The notes: generated from the sequence alone by a model not told the origin. Counted from the stretch's first letter, positions 28,835 through 39,273 are shown. The stretch is DNA of 64,000 nucleotides from Leucobacter chromiireducens subsp. solipictus (GCF_016758195.1 NZ_QYAC01000001.1:657423-721422), one strand, 5' to 3'. Made by a program: numbers and translations.

Positions 28835-29616
28835 GCATCGCCCTTCGGGACGAGCGGCCCGCGATGCGTGTGGAACACGCTCGACTGGGCGACGGGGCGG
28901 AGCACGATGAGGTCCTGGTTCACGTGGGGCGGCTGCGCGAACGCGCCCACGAGGACCGCCGCCACCTCCGCCGCCTGCAGCGGGATCACCTCGGCATAGG
29001 GTTTCGCGGCGGCCGCAGCGTCCCCGCGCAGCCGGTTGAGCGTGAACTCCTCGGTGTGCACGAGCCCGGGCGCGAGCTCCATCACGCGGATCGGTTCCCC
29101 CGCGAGCTCCAGCCGCAGCACCTCGGTCACGGCGTGCGCGGCGTACTTTGCGGCGTTGTAGCCGCCGCCACCCGGGTAGGCGCTGTGGCCGGCGGTCGAG
29201 GTGACGTTGAGAATCGACGCCCAGCCGGCCTCGCGCGCACCAGCCCGGAGCACGGGGAGCATCGCCGCGGTGACGGATCGCAGCCCGAGCACGTTCACCT
29301 CGAACATGCGCCGCCAATCCTCGGTCGACGCGTGCTCCACGGATTCGGTGCCGAGCGCCCCGCCCGCGTTGTTCACGAGGCCCGTGGCACCCCCGCTCGC
29401 CGCGACCTCGGCCGCAAGCTGCGCCACCTGCGCGTCATCGGTGACGTCGCAGACGATCGGGTGAGCGCCCGTCTCGGCGGCGAGCGCCGCCAGCCGGTCA
29501 GCGCGGCGGGCGACCGCCACGGTGTCCCAGCCCTGTTCCGCGAAGCGGCGCACGGTGGCCGCCCCGATCCCCGAGCTCGCTCCGGTCACCACCACCCGCT
29601 GCCGCATGCGTCGCAT
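28831..29616 (-). CDS. Short-chain dehydrogenase/reductase
   Basis: 261 residues, classical SDR. The NAD(P)-binding glycine motif [10 protein letters not shown] is at about 10-19, NNAGG at about 86, and the catalytic Ser-Tyr-Lys triad in [23 protein letters not shown]. Arg residues after the second strand (AVARRADRL) favour NADP(H). Substrate unknown; similar to YdfG/serine 3-dehydrogenase-like enzymes. ATG 29616 has AAGGGA upstream; ATG 29607 is an alternative. Confidence 0.9.
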   Translation of the reverse strand: MRRMRQRVVVTGASSGIGAATVRRFAEQGWDTVAVARRADRLAALAAETGAHPIVCDVTDDAQVAQLAAEVAASGGATGLVNNAGGALGTESVEHASTEDWRRMFEVNVLGLRSVTAAMLPVLRAGAREAGWASILNVTSTAGHSAYPGGGGYNAAKYAAHAVTEVLRLELAGEPIRVMELAPGLVHTEEFTLNRLRGDAAAAAKPYAEVIPLQAAEVAAVLVGAFAQPPHVNQDLIVLRPVAQSSVFHTHRGPLVPKGDA

Positions 29617-29811
29617 TCCTTCCCTTGCCGCGTGCACGGCCCACCCACGGGCCCGCATATCCCGCTAGTTTAGGTGCGTCACAGTGAGGATTCATTACGC
29701 TCAGTGTCGGGGGACGTTGCCGACGCAGTAGCGCACCTCGTACGCTCATTTCCAGCACCACCCATACTGAACGGCCACGGGTACCGTCGGCCCCACCACC
29801 GAGGAGTACGC

Positions 29812-31134
29812 ATGTCAGAGCAGAACGCTTGGGGCTTCGAGACCAAGCAGATCCACGCCGGCCAGCAGCCCGATCCCGTGACCGGCTCGCGGGCGCTGCC
29901 GATCCACCAGACCACGGCGTTTGTCTTCGACGACTCGGATCAGGCCGCAAACCGCTTCGCCCTTGCCGAGCTCGGCCCCATCTACACGCGCATCACGAAC
30001 CCGACGCAGGAGGTCGCTGAGCAGCGCCTCGCCGCGCTTGAGGGCGGTACGGGCGCGCTCCTCCTCGCCAGCGGCCAGGCAGCGTCGACGTTCGCGGTGT
30101 TGAACGTGGCGAACGCGGGCGACCACATCGTCTCCTCGAGCTCCATCTACGGCGGCACCTACAACCTGTTCAAGTACACGCTCGCGAAGCTGGGCATCGA
30201 GGTCACCTTCGTGGAGGATCAGGATGATCCGGCAGCGTGGCAGCGCGCCGTGCGCCCCAACACGAAGCTGTTCTTCGCGGAGTCCCTCGCGAACCCCCGC
30301 TCGAACGTGCTCGATATCCGCGCGGTCGCGGACGTGGCGCACGAGAACCACCTCCCCCTGATCGTCGACAACACCGTCGCGAGCCCCTACCTGGTGCGCC
30401 CGATCGAGCACGGCGCGGACATCGTGCTGCACTCGGCGACGAAGTTCCTCGGCGGCCACGGCACGACGCTCGGCGGCGTGATCGTCGACGGCGGCACGTT
30501 CCCGTGGTCGCAGCACGCGGACAAGTTCCCGGGTCTCACCGAGCCGGATCCCTCCTACAACGGCGTGAGCTACACGGGTGCCGTGGGCGATCCGATCGCG
30601 TACATCATCAAGGCCCGGGTGCAGCTGCTGCGCGACCTCGGCTCGGCGATCGCCCCGCTCAGCGCGTGGCTGCTGCTGCAGGGCATCGAGACGCTGTCGC
30701 TGCGTATGGAGCGCCACGTGCAGAACGCGCAGGAGATCGCCGAGTGGCTCGACGCGCACGACGACGTCGCCACGGTGTACTACTCGGGCCTTCCCTCGAG
30801 CCCCTGGTATGCGGCGGCAAACACCTATGCCCCGAAGGGTGTGGGCGCGGTGCTGTCGTTCGAGCTGAAGGGCGGCGTGGATGCCGGCCGCGCGGTCGTG
30901 GAGAACGTGGAGCTGTTCAGCCACGTCGCGAACATCGGCGATGTGCGCAGCCTGATCATTCACCCCGCCTCGACCACGCACTCGCAGCTGACGCCCGAGC
31001 AGCAGCTCACCGCGGGTGTGACGCCGGGTCTGGTGCGCCTCTCGGTGGGCCTCGAGCACATCGATGACATCAAGGCTGACCTGGAGAAGGGCTTCGCCGC
31101 CGCTCGCGCGGTCGTCGCCGCAGCCCGCATCTAG
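29812..31134 (+). CDS. metY: O-acetylhomoserine aminocarboxypropyltransferase (sulfhydrylase)
   Basis: 440 residues, Cys/Met-metabolism PLP enzyme. It makes homocysteine from O-acetylhomoserine and sulfide. The PLP lysine is in [10 protein letters not shown] (Lys211) and the cofactor-binding YGGTYNLF and DNTVASPYL blocks are present; the C-terminal [10 protein letters not shown] is characteristic of MetY. GAGGAG precedes the ATG. metX follows 230 bp downstream. I saw no recognisable SAM riboswitch in the 195-bp leader region. Confidence 0.95.
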   Translation: MSEQNAWGFETKQIHAGQQPDPVTGSRALPIHQTTAFVFDDSDQAANRFALAELGPIYTRITNPTQEVAEQRLAALEGGTGALLLASGQAASTFAVLNVANAGDHIVSSSSIYGGTYNLFKYTLAKLGIEVTFVEDQDDPAAWQRAVRPNTKLFFAESLANPRSNVLDIRAVADVAHENHLPLIVDNTVASPYLVRPIEHGADIVLHSATKFLGGHGTTLGGVIVDGGTFPWSQHADKFPGLTEPDPSYNGVSYTGAVGDPIAYIIKARVQLLRDLGSAIAPLSAWLLLQGIETLSLRMERHVQNAQEIAEWLDAHDDVATVYYSGLPSSPWYAAANTYAPKGVGAVLSFELKGGVDAGRAVVENVELFSHVANIGDVRSLIIHPASTTHSQLTPEQQLTAGVTPGLVRLSVGLEHIDDIKADLEKGFAAARAVVAAARI

Positions 31135-31364
31135 CCGGGGCCAGGCGCCCCACCCGAACCCCGTCGAGATCGCACGCTCGCACCGTGCTCAGCATGAGCA
31201 GGTGCCGGATCGCAATCTCGGCGGGGTTCTGGGCTGCGCCCGGGGCTTTCCCGCGGGCGTTGCGGGCGCTTCGGCCGCTCGCACGCACGTGCACGCGCGG
31301 GGCGCGCCAGCGCGGCACGCGTAACATTCGCACGGCGCGAGGTGCGGACGGGCAGAATGGGGGC

Positions 31365-32570
31365 ATGGACTGGCAGACTCCCGAGGATTCGTTTCCGACC
31401 GACTTCATTACCGACGCGCAGCTGCGCGCGCTCATGGGGCGGCCGCCGATCTCGGGCGGCTGGCGGGATGGTGACCCGGTCGGAGAGCGCCAGTTCGCCA
31501 CGATCGGCGATCTCGCGACGGAGTTTGGCGGCGAGCTGCCGAATGTGCGCATCGCCTACGAGACCTTCGGCGAGCTCAACGCGCGGCGTGACAACGCGAT
31601 TCTCGTGTTCCACGCGCTCACCGGCGATAGCCATCTCGTGGGCCCCGCGAGCGCCGGGCATCCGACCGACGGCTGGTGGGCCGAGATCGTGGGGCCCGGC
31701 CGGCCCCTCGACACGGACCGCTACTACGTGGTCGCCCCGAACGTCCTCGGCGGCTGCCAGGGGTCGACCGGGCCCGCATCCCTCTCCCCCAGCGGGCGGG
31801 AGTGGGGCGGCAGCTTCCCCTACCTCACGATCCGAGATCAGGTGGCCGCGGCCGAGCGCTTCGCCGACACGCTGGGGATCGAGCGTTTCCACGCCGTCAT
31901 CGGTGGATCGATGGGCGGCATGCACGCCCTGGAGTGGGGGGTATCGCACCGCGAGCGGACCGAGCGGCTCGCCGTGATCGCGGCGCCGCCCGTGACGACC
32001 GCGGACCAGATCGGCCTGAACCTCGTGCAGCTCGAGGCGATTCGTTCCGACCCCTCCTATCGCGACGGCAACTACTACGACGCCCCGGACGGGATCGGCC
32101 CGCACCACGGGCTCGCGACCGCGCGGCGCCTGGCGCTGCTGAACTACCGCAGCCACTCGGAGCTCGACGAGCGCTTCGGCCGCTCCTGGCAGTCGGCCGT
32201 CAGCCCGCTCGGGGCCGGCGGTCGCTTCGCGGTCGAGTCGTACCTCGACTTCCACGGGAACAAGTTCACGCGCCGCTTCGACGCGGGCAGCTATGTCACG
32301 CTGGTGCAGGCCATGAACTCTCACGACGTGGGCCGGGGGCGGGGCGGCGTGCGCGCGGCGCTGTCGACGCTGGATCTGCCGACCCTGGTGCTCGGTATCC
32401 CGAGTGACCGGCTCTTCACGGTCGCGGGACAGGATGAGATCGCCCGGCACGCCCCCGGAAGCCTCGATGGCGACCGGGCGACGCGGCTCGACTCACCGTT
32501 CGGCCACGACTCCTTCCTCATCGAGTCCGAGCTCGTCGGGGCGCAGCTCACCCGACTGCTGAGCCACTAG
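31365..32570 (+). CDS. metX: Homoserine O-acetyltransferase
   Basis: 401 residues, alpha/beta hydrolase. It acetylates homoserine with acetyl-CoA for methionine synthesis, feeding MetY. The nucleophile Ser182 is in IGGSMGGMHALEW, with Asp in LGIPSDRLFT and His in FGHDSFL completing the triad. NVLGGCQGSTGP is the conserved oxyanion/substrate block. The 230-bp gap before it is GC-rich without clear signals. Confidence 0.95.
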   Translation: MDWQTPEDSFPTDFITDAQLRALMGRPPISGGWRDGDPVGERQFATIGDLATEFGGELPNVRIAYETFGELNARRDNAILVFHALTGDSHLVGPASAGHPTDGWWAEIVGPGRPLDTDRYYVVAPNVLGGCQGSTGPASLSPSGREWGGSFPYLTIRDQVAAAERFADTLGIERFHAVIGGSMGGMHALEWGVSHRERTERLAVIAAPPVTTADQIGLNLVQLEAIRSDPSYRDGNYYDAPDGIGPHHGLATARRLALLNYRSHSELDERFGRSWQSAVSPLGAGGRFAVESYLDFHGNKFTRRFDAGSYVTLVQAMNSHDVGRGRGGVRAALSTLDLPTLVLGIPSDRLFTVAGQDEIARHAPGSLDGDRATRLDSPFGHDSFLIESELVGAQLTRLLSH

Positions 32571-32774
32571 CAGATTCCGGGCCCCATCCGGGGAAACTCG
32601 CCGCGGATGCGGGGGGATTCGCCCGCGACGGGCCGAAAACCACTGCACCGCATCGTACCCAGGTACCCCTTCTGTGGAATACTCCCGAGGGCCGCGCGCT
32701 GCTGTGCTACGTTGACGGGGATTCGCGACTCGAGTGCGGGATGGGCCCGCACCGCTAACCCCCGAAGAGGTGCC

Positions 32775-33818
32775 ATGTCTGTACGCACGAGTTCCGCCCG
32801 GTACTGGGTTCCCGCCGCCGTTGCGGTCGCCGCGATTGCCCTCACCGGGTGCAGCGGCGGAGGCGAGTCGAAGGGCGGTGCCAGCGCCGCCGAGGAGGGC
32901 CCGCTCACCACCTACATGTCGGCGCTGTGGGACGACGAGGCGATGAGCCAGGAGAAGCTCGACGCGGAGAACCTCAAGACCGAGGAACTCGTCGCGGCGT
33001 GCATGACCCAGGAGGGCTTCGAATACGAGCCCAACACGAACAATGGCGGCGTGGTCACCATGTCTGACGAGGAGTCGGACGGCCCCGAGTGGGGCTCCGA
33101 GGAGTTCGCGAAGGAGTACGGCTACGGCATCGTTGACTTCCCGGGCGGATCGGCGATGGCCGGCCCGGACGAGGAGTACGTCGACCCGAACCAGAAGTAC
33201 ATCGAGTCCCTCAGCGAGTCCGAGCAGATCGCTTTCAACGAGACGCTCTACGGCCCCGGCCCCACCGAGGAAGAAATGGCCGCCATGGAGGAGGGCGGAT
33301 CCTTCACGAGCAGCTGGGAGACGCAGGGCTGCTATGGCAAAGCGCATCACGAGACCCAGAAGGACTCCCCTGGCGGCATGGCCGCGTACGAGGATCCAGA
33401 ATTCGCCGAGCTGTTCGAGTCGATGAACGAGGTCTACGCTGCCGTGGCCTCGGAGGACTCGATGAGCCCCGAAATCGAACAGCTCAACCGCGATTGGTCG
33501 GACTGCATGGCCGAGGCCGGCTACCCCGATCTCACCGACCCGATGACCGCGCAGAACGAACTGAGCGACGAGTACTACTCGGCTCAGGAGTTCAACGACG
33601 AGACCGGGGAGGTCACGGAGCCGAGCAAGTCCGAGAAGGACGCCTTCCAGAAGCGCGAGATCGAGATGGCGACCGCGGACTTCCGGTGCAAGAAGGAGCT
33701 GAAGTACGACGAGAAGCAGCAGAAGGTGCTGTTCGCGGCGGAACAGAAGTTCGTCGACGAAAACAAGGCCGCGCTCGACGCGCTCATCGCCAAGCACGGC
33801 GTCACGAAGAAGGACTAG
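32775..33818 (+). CDS. Acidic secreted lipoprotein of a MacAB-like operon
   Basis: 347 residues. Signal peptide with lipobox LTGC (Cys26) and a strongly acidic mature part rich in Glu, Asp and Ser. Conserved-looking pairs of Cys (AACMTQEGFEYE, TQGCYGKA, SDCMAEAGYPD, FRCKKEL) suggest a disulfide-bonded extracellular fold. No named domain recognised. It starts 5 bp ahead of the adaptor gene, so it probably works with the transporter. Confidence 0.8.
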   Translation: MSVRTSSARYWVPAAVAVAAIALTGCSGGGESKGGASAAEEGPLTTYMSALWDDEAMSQEKLDAENLKTEELVAACMTQEGFEYEPNTNNGGVVTMSDEESDGPEWGSEEFAKEYGYGIVDFPGGSAMAGPDEEYVDPNQKYIESLSESEQIAFNETLYGPGPTEEEMAAMEEGGSFTSSWETQGCYGKAHHETQKDSPGGMAAYEDPEFAELFESMNEVYAAVASEDSMSPEIEQLNRDWSDCMAEAGYPDLTDPMTAQNELSDEYYSAQEFNDETGEVTEPSKSEKDAFQKREIEMATADFRCKKELKYDEKQQKVLFAAEQKFVDENKAALDALIAKHGVTKKD

Positions 33819-33823
33819 CACCG

Positions 33824-35422
33824 GTGAAGACCCCGCGGTTCCGCGCCCGTTCGCGCGCCACGAAGTCCGGCGAGCCACCCGCGGCAGCGGGCGAACCGGA
33901 CACCGACGTTCCCGAGATCTCGGACGCGGCGGGCGACGCGAACGACCCCGGGACGGCGGGAACCGACGACGGGCCCGGGGAGCCGGCCCCGTCGACCACG
34001 CGCGGGAGCTGGTGGCGCGGGCCGTGGTCCGGGACGCGTCTCGTCGCGCTCATCGCGGCCGTCGCGGTCGTGTCGCTCCTGATCGGTGTCGGAGTGATGC
34101 AGTTCATCGTCTCCCCGGCGGAGCTTGCCGCGCGCACCGCTCCGCCGAAGGCCGGGCCGGTCACCGCCCCCGTGGAACTGCGGGCGATCGAAAACACCGT
34201 CGTGTCGCGTGGCGAGGTGACCTACGCCGACGCCGTCACCGTGACGATCGATGCGGGCGGCGGCGAGGCCCGCCCCGTCGTCACGGGGCACGTTCCCGAG
34301 TCGGGCACCGTGTTCAACGCCGGCAATATCGCGCTCGAGGTTGCCGGGCGCCCCGTCATCGTGCTCCCCGGCGCGCTCCCCGCCTACCGCACGCTCAGCG
34401 TGGGGATGCGGGGCCCCGATGTGGTGCAGCTGAAGACCGCGTTGAGCGCGATGGGGTACTGGCCGGGCGATGTGGGATCGGACCTGTTCGAGTACGACAC
34501 CGCATCGGCCCTCGGGACCCTGTACGAGCAGATCGGGTACGCCGCTGCTGCGGGCGGCCCCGACGCGCAGGAGACGCTGCAACAGGCGGAACGCGCGGCG
34601 CGAGACGCGGGCGTGCAGCTGGCACAGGCCCAGGCCACGCTGCAGCAGGCGATCGCCGACGGTGCGAGCAATCCGCTCGCCGAGCAGGCCGCAGTCACCT
34701 CGGCGAATGATGCCCTCGTCGACGCGCAGCAGTCGCTCGCGACCGCGCAGGAGGGTGTGCTCCCCACGCTCCCCTCGAGCGAGGCACTCTTCCTCAGCGA
34801 CTTGCCCCGCCGCGCGGACGACGTGAGTGTGAAGCGCGGCGACATCCTCTCCGGCTCCCCGATGACCGTCTCCGGTGCCACGTTGACCATCGAAGGCACC
34901 ATCTCCCAGGAGGACGCGGAGCTGCTCAGCGAGGGGCTCACCGCGACCTTCCCCGGCCCCGGCGGCGAAGACCTCACCGCGACCGTGCAGAAGATCATCC
35001 CCCCGAAGAGCGGGGGCGGCTCGGGCGGCGGCGCTGGCGGCGGTGACGACGCCAGCGGCGGCGGGAACGGAGACGGCGGGGGCGGCAACAGTGGCGGATC
35101 GGATTCGAGCCGGTACTCCGTGCGGCTGACTCCTGGCGAACTCACCCCCGAGCAGATCGATGTGCTGCGCGGCAGCAACGTCCGCGTGCGCATCCCCGTC
35201 GCCTCCACCGAGGGCGAGGTGCTCGCCGTTCCGATCGCCGCGCTGTCCGCAGGGTCCGGCGGCGAGGACCGGGTAGAGCTCCTGGTGTCCCGGGGGACCG
35301 GCGACGACGCGAAGACCGAAAACGTCACCGTCACGGCGGGGCTCGCCGCCGACGGCTACGTCGAGATCACCTCGGACGACCCCCGGATCGAACCGGGAGC
35401 GCAGGTCGTGGTCGGCGAATGA
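33824..35422 (+). CDS. Membrane-anchored adaptor with peptidoglycan-binding domain (MacA/HlyD-like)
   Basis: 532 residues from a GTG. A disordered acidic N-terminus (to about 65), one membrane helix (about 72-95), a beta barrel part, a PG-binding-1-like domain (MRGPDVVQLKTALSAMGYWPGD, about 195-220), an alpha-helical hairpin with QQAERAARDAGVQLAQAQATLQQ, then the barrel resumes, interrupted by a 35-residue Gly-rich linker near 390-425. It would link the membrane ABC complex to the cell wall. Its stop overlaps the ATPase start (ATGA). Confidence 0.85.
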   Translation: MKTPRFRARSRATKSGEPPAAAGEPDTDVPEISDAAGDANDPGTAGTDDGPGEPAPSTTRGSWWRGPWSGTRLVALIAAVAVVSLLIGVGVMQFIVSPAELAARTAPPKAGPVTAPVELRAIENTVVSRGEVTYADAVTVTIDAGGGEARPVVTGHVPESGTVFNAGNIALEVAGRPVIVLPGALPAYRTLSVGMRGPDVVQLKTALSAMGYWPGDVGSDLFEYDTASALGTLYEQIGYAAAAGGPDAQETLQQAERAARDAGVQLAQAQATLQQAIADGASNPLAEQAAVTSANDALVDAQQSLATAQEGVLPTLPSSEALFLSDLPRRADDVSVKRGDILSGSPMTVSGATLTIEGTISQEDAELLSEGLTATFPGPGGEDLTATVQKIIPPKSGGGSGGGAGGGDDASGGGNGDGGGGNSGGSDSSRYSVRLTPGELTPEQIDVLRGSNVRVRIPVASTEGEVLAVPIAALSAGSGGEDRVELLVSRGTGDDAKTENVTVTAGLAADGYVEITSDDPRIEPGAQVVVGE

Positions 35423-36321
35423 GCCGCATCGACGAGCTCTTTGCCGCCCCGAGAGACCCCGGCTCCGCGGACGGCGAGGCCGCCATCCCCGAGGGGCCGG
35501 CGGGCGCCACGCGCCGCACCCTGCGAGACCGGCTGCGCGGGCCCCGCGCCCGCTCGCGGGGCCGGACCGATGAGGACGGTGATACCGCGGCCACGGCCGT
35601 GGCCACGGCACCCCCCGCGGCCACGGTCGAGGGCAATCCCGACTTCGCGGGGCCGATCATCGAGCTCGAAGACGTGACGCGGTTCTTCCCCGGACCGCCG
35701 CCCGTCAACGCGCTGCGCGGCGTTAACCTGGCGGTCGAGCGCGGCGACTACCTCGCGATCGTCGGGCCCTCGGGATCCGGCAAATCCACGATGCTCAACA
35801 CGCTCGGGCTCCTGGACCGCCCCAGCACCGGGCGGTTCCTGTTCGAGGGCATCGACGTCGCGGGGCTCAGCGACGATGAACGCTCGGCGCTGCGCGGGCG
35901 CGCGGTGGGCTTCGTGTTTCAGTCCTTCCACCTCATGCCGACCCGCAGCGTGCTCGACAACGTCATGCTGGCGGGGACCTACGCGGGGCTCACCCGCGAT
36001 GAGCGCGAGCCGCTCGCGCGCGCCGCGCTCGATCGCGTCGGCCTGGCGCACCGCGTCGATTTCTCCCCCAACACGCTTTCGGGCGGCGAGCGGCAGCGGG
36101 TCGCGATCGCGCGCGCCGTCTGCACCTCCCCCCGGCTGCTGCTCGCCGACGAGCCCACCGGCAACCTCGACCGAGAGAACTCCGCGTCGATCATGCGCCT
36201 GTTCCAGGAGCTCAGCGCCGACGGCCTCACCATCGTCATGATCACCCACGATCAACACGTCGCCGACGCCGCCCAGCGGCGCGTGCGCATCAACGACGGC
36301 GAACTCTCGGAGCTGTCATGA
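35419..36321 (+). CDS. ABC transporter ATP-binding protein (MacB/LolD type)
   Basis: 300 residues. A disordered 75-residue Arg/Ala/Asp-rich N-terminal extension precedes the ATPase domain. Walker A is [10 protein letters not shown], followed by Q-loop FVFQSFHLMPTRS, signature LSGGERQRVAIAR, Walker B LLLADEPTGNLD and switch MITHD. The LSGGE-DEPTGNLD combination is typical of MacB/LolD mechanotransmission ABC systems. Overlaps both neighbours by 4 bp. Confidence 0.93.
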   Translation: MSRIDELFAAPRDPGSADGEAAIPEGPAGATRRTLRDRLRGPRARSRGRTDEDGDTAATAVATAPPAATVEGNPDFAGPIIELEDVTRFFPGPPPVNALRGVNLAVERGDYLAIVGPSGSGKSTMLNTLGLLDRPSTGRFLFEGIDVAGLSDDERSALRGRAVGFVFQSFHLMPTRSVLDNVMLAGTYAGLTRDEREPLARAALDRVGLAHRVDFSPNTLSGGERQRVAIARAVCTSPRLLLADEPTGNLDRENSASIMRLFQELSADGLTIVMITHDQHVADAAQRRVRINDGELSELS

Positions 36322-37532
36322 GCGGCCACATCTCGCTCCGCGCCCTCGTGCATGAGGCCCTCGAAGGGATCGGGTCGCGGCCGTCCCGGCTCATCATCAC
36401 CCTGCTCGGCACCGTGCTCGGGATCGCCTCGCTCGTGGCCACCATCGGCTTCGCCCAAACGGCGGCCGGGCAGATCACTCAGCAGTTCGACGCGCTCGCA
36501 GCCACCCGCGTCACCGTGGCCCCGGGCTCGACCCAGGCCCCGGGCGGCAAGGAACGTGCGACCTCCAAACTCCCCTGGGATGCCGTCGAGCGGGTGGCGC
36601 CCCTGGCCGGCGTCGTCGATTCCGCGCTCATCGGAAAGCTCCCGGCCTCGGTGCGTGTGGAGGCCGTGCAGGTGCAGGACCCCTCCGAGCCGCAGAAGTC
36701 CTCGCCGCCGGTGATCGCCGCCTCCCCCGGCCTGATGACCGTGGTCAAGGGCGGGCTGCAGACGGGCCGCTTCTTCGATTCGGGCCATGACGCGCGCCAC
36801 GACCGCGTGGTCGTGCTCGGCGCGGAAGCGGCGAAGCGCCTCGGCGTGAATCGGGTCACCGGCCAGCCCGCGGTGTTTATCGATGGCCGCGCGTACACGG
36901 TGATCGGCATCCTCGACGAGGTCGGAACCCGCAACAATCTGCTCGACTCCGTGATCGTGCCGCTCAGCACGGCGCGCTCGGAGCTCGCGCTCACCACCAC
37001 GGAGAGCCTCGACATCCGGATCGACGTAGGTGCGGGATCGGTCGTGGCCCGGCAGGCCCCGATCGCGCTGAATCCGAACAGCCCCGATACCTTCAAGGTA
37101 GGTGCTCCCGCGAACTCCAACGCGCTTCAGGATCAGGTCGAGTCCGATGTGAACGTGCTCTTCCTCGCCATCGGCATCGTCGCGCTCATCGGCGGCGGCA
37201 TCGGCATCGCAAACGTCACGCTGCTGTCCGTGTCCGAACGGCGCGGGGAGATCGGGCTGCGCCGCGCACTCGGCGCGCGGACCCGGGACATCGCCCAGCA
37301 GTTCATGCTGGAGTCCGTCACGATCGGACTTCTCGGCGGGCTCATCGGCGTGGTCGTCGGGCTCTTCGCCCTGATTGGCGTGTGCCTGGTGCAGGGGTGG
37401 ACGCCGATCCTCGCGCCGTGGGCCGCCCCGGTGGGGGTGGTGGTCGGCGCGCTCGTGGGGTTGCTTGCCGGCGGCTATCCCGCGATCAAGGCGGCGCGCG
37501 TCGAGCCCGTGGACGCCCTGCGCGACGCGTAG
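36318..37532 (+). CDS. ABC transporter permease, MacB/FtsX type
   Basis: 404 residues. First membrane helix at about 18-40, an extracellular MacB periplasmic core (about 45-270), then three helices with the FtsX signature (NVTLLSVSERRGEIGLRRALGARTRDIAQQFMLESVTIGLLGG). The C-terminal KAARVEPVDALRDA is diagnostic of the family. With the ATPase and adaptor it forms a tripartite export or cell-envelope signalling complex. Confidence 0.93.
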   Translation: MSGHISLRALVHEALEGIGSRPSRLIITLLGTVLGIASLVATIGFAQTAAGQITQQFDALAATRVTVAPGSTQAPGGKERATSKLPWDAVERVAPLAGVVDSALIGKLPASVRVEAVQVQDPSEPQKSSPPVIAASPGLMTVVKGGLQTGRFFDSGHDARHDRVVVLGAEAAKRLGVNRVTGQPAVFIDGRAYTVIGILDEVGTRNNLLDSVIVPLSTARSELALTTTESLDIRIDVGAGSVVARQAPIALNPNSPDTFKVGAPANSNALQDQVESDVNVLFLAIGIVALIGGGIGIANVTLLSVSERRGEIGLRRALGARTRDIAQQFMLESVTIGLLGGLIGVVVGLFALIGVCLVQGWTPILAPWAAPVGVVVGALVGLLAGGYPAIKAARVEPVDALRDA

Positions 37533-37627
37533 CCCGAGCGACGCGACGCCCCGGAGGCTTTCGGCAGGCTCTCACTTTCCCCGCGTATGCTCGGCTCAGT
37601 TCGTCCATCGGGGAGGAGGTGTCAGCT

Positions 37628-38236
37628 GTGCCGGTCAAAGTCGGGTTGGAGTCAACGCTGCGCGCGCGGCGTTCCGCACGGACCGTGGGATTTGCGGCCG
37701 CGATCACCGCGACGCTCCCCCTGGTGCTGACCGCCTGCGCACCGGTGGCTGACGCCGAGGTCTACGCGGCGCAACTGCACGCGTCCGCGGACGCGGATAT
37801 CCTGACCATCCCCACGGCCCGGGTGTACCAGGTCACCGAAACCAACGTCATGACGCCGATCAGTGGCGCGCTCGGCCGCGCACTGGATCACCCGGTCAAG
37901 TCGACGGGCTCCCTGGTCCTCAAGGATGGCGTCATCACCGAGGCCCACATCGGCCTCCACCTCGGCAGCTACCCCGAGGCGGTGTTCGAGCTCACGGAGC
38001 CCGCGGTGCTCCGCCGGGAGGGCAGCTCAAAGAGTACCGTCCGCGCGATCGGCACGGTGTCCGTTGATGGCTTACTCAGACACGACATCAGCGTGGAGCT
38101 CACCCCCACCGTGCTGACGCAGGAGTCGGTCGAGTTCGACGTGCAGTTCGCGGTTCCGGACAACCCCTTCCTCGTGGGCCGGAGTATCCCGCTCGATCAG
38201 CTCTCCGCGCACCTCGTACTCGACGCTCAGGAGTAG
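37628..38236 (+). CDS. Secreted lipoprotein with weak YceI-like character
   Basis: 202 residues from GTG 37628, 8 bp after GGAGGAGG. Arg-rich N-region, hydrophobic helix and lipobox LTAC (Cys37). The remainder is beta-rich (TGSLVLKDGVITEAHIGLHLGSYPEAVFEL, then repeated strands), reminiscent of YceI lipocalin-like proteins but without enough identity to be sure. Contains a rare TTA codon (38072) followed soon by AGA. Its 3' end overlaps the convergent CNNM gene by 10 bp. Confidence 0.65.
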   Translation: MPVKVGLESTLRARRSARTVGFAAAITATLPLVLTACAPVADAEVYAAQLHASADADILTIPTARVYQVTETNVMTPISGALGRALDHPVKSTGSLVLKDGVITEAHIGLHLGSYPEAVFELTEPAVLRREGSSKSTVRAIGTVSVDGLLRHDISVELTPTVLTQESVEFDVQFAVPDNPFLVGRSIPLDQLSAHLVLDAQE

Positions 38237-39273
38237 CGCTGCCGACGCGTCGCGTCGTGCACCTCGCCCACGAGCTCCTCGATGACGTCTTCAAGGAAGA
38301 CGACGCCCAGCTCAGTCCCGTCGCTCTCCAGGATGCGGGCCAGGTGGATCCCCCGCGCCTGCATCCCCGCGAGGACGTCCTCGAGCTCCGCGGTCGCGGG
38401 GAACGAGACCATGTCCCGGATCCGCTTCGGGGGGATCGGTTCGGCAATGCGCTCCTCAGAGAGCCGCACCAGGTCCTTGATGTGGACGTAGCCGGTGAGG
38501 CCCCCATCCGTGGCGGCGATCGGGTATCGCGAGAAGCCGTGCTTCGCGACGGCTGCCTCGACGTCTTCCGGGGTGGCGCCGGCGGGCAGGATGACCAGCC
38601 GGTCCGCCGGCACCAGCAGATCCGCCGCCCGTTTCGTCGTGAACTCGAACGCCGCGGTCAGCGCGCCGCTCCGGTCCTCGAGCACGCCCTCGCGGGTGGA
38701 GTGGCTCACGATGCTTGCCACCTCTTCCAGCGTGTAGGTGCTCGTGGTCTCGGACTTCGGCTCGACTCGGAACAGTCGCAGCACGCCGTTGGCCATCGCG
38801 TTCATCGCGGCGATGATGTGCTTCAGGACCCGCGACACGGCGACGAGCGGGGGCGCGAGCAACAGCACGGCCTGGTCCGGGATCGAGAACGCCGCGTTCT
38901 TCGGGATCATCTCACCGAACACCACGTGCAGGTAGGTGACGATCAGCAGGGTCAGCACGAAGGCGGTGATGCTGACGGCCTGCGCGGACAGTCCAGTCCA
39001 TGCGAGCGGCCCCTCCAGCAAGTGGTGGATCGAGGGCTCGGACACGTTCAGGATCAGCAGCGAGCACACCGTGATGCCGAGCTGACTCGTGGCCAGCATC
39101 AGCGTCGCGTGCTCCATCGCGTAGAGCGCCGTCTTCGCGCGCTTCGATCCCGCTTCGGCGCGCGGCTCGATCTGGGATCGGCGTGCCGAGATGACGGCGA
39201 ACTCCGCACCGACGAAAAAGGCGTTCGCGATCAACAGCACCACGAGCCAGACGATTCCCATCCAGTCGCTCAT
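38227..39273 (-). CDS. CNNM/CBS-domain membrane protein (hemolysin C family)
   Basis: 348 residues. N-terminal DUF21/CNNM transmembrane domain (three to four helices, about 5-170) begins [33 protein letters not shown], followed by two CBS motifs (about 215-335). Lacks the C-terminal CorC_HlyC domain of its neighbour. Such proteins are linked to magnesium or cobalt efflux; activity here is inferred. Its ATG overlaps the upstream CNNM gene stop (ATGA). Confidence 0.9.
   Translation of the reverse strand: MSDWMGIVWLVVLLIANAFFVGAEFAVISARRSQIEPRAEAGSKRAKTALYAMEHATLMLATSQLGITVCSLLILNVSEPSIHHLLEGPLAWTGLSAQAVSITAFVLTLLIVTYLHVVFGEMIPKNAAFSIPDQAVLLLAPPLVAVSRVLKHIIAAMNAMANGVLRLFRVEPKSETTSTYTLEEVASIVSHSTREGVLEDRSGALTAAFEFTTKRAADLLVPADRLVILPAGATPEDVEAAVAKHGFSRYPIAATDGGLTGYVHIKDLVRLSEERIAEPIPPKRIRDMVSFPATAELEDVLAGMQARGIHLARILESDGTELGVVFLEDVIEELVGEVHDATRRQRYS

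Noticed and set aside
29617..29811. SAM riboswitch before metY
   Set aside because: None of the conserved core sequences of SAM-I, SAM-II or SAM-IV classes that I know is present in this leader.
31185..31364. 60-residue N-terminal extension of MetX
   Set aside because: The extension is Arg-rich without family similarity; the ATG at 31365 matches the usual MetX start.
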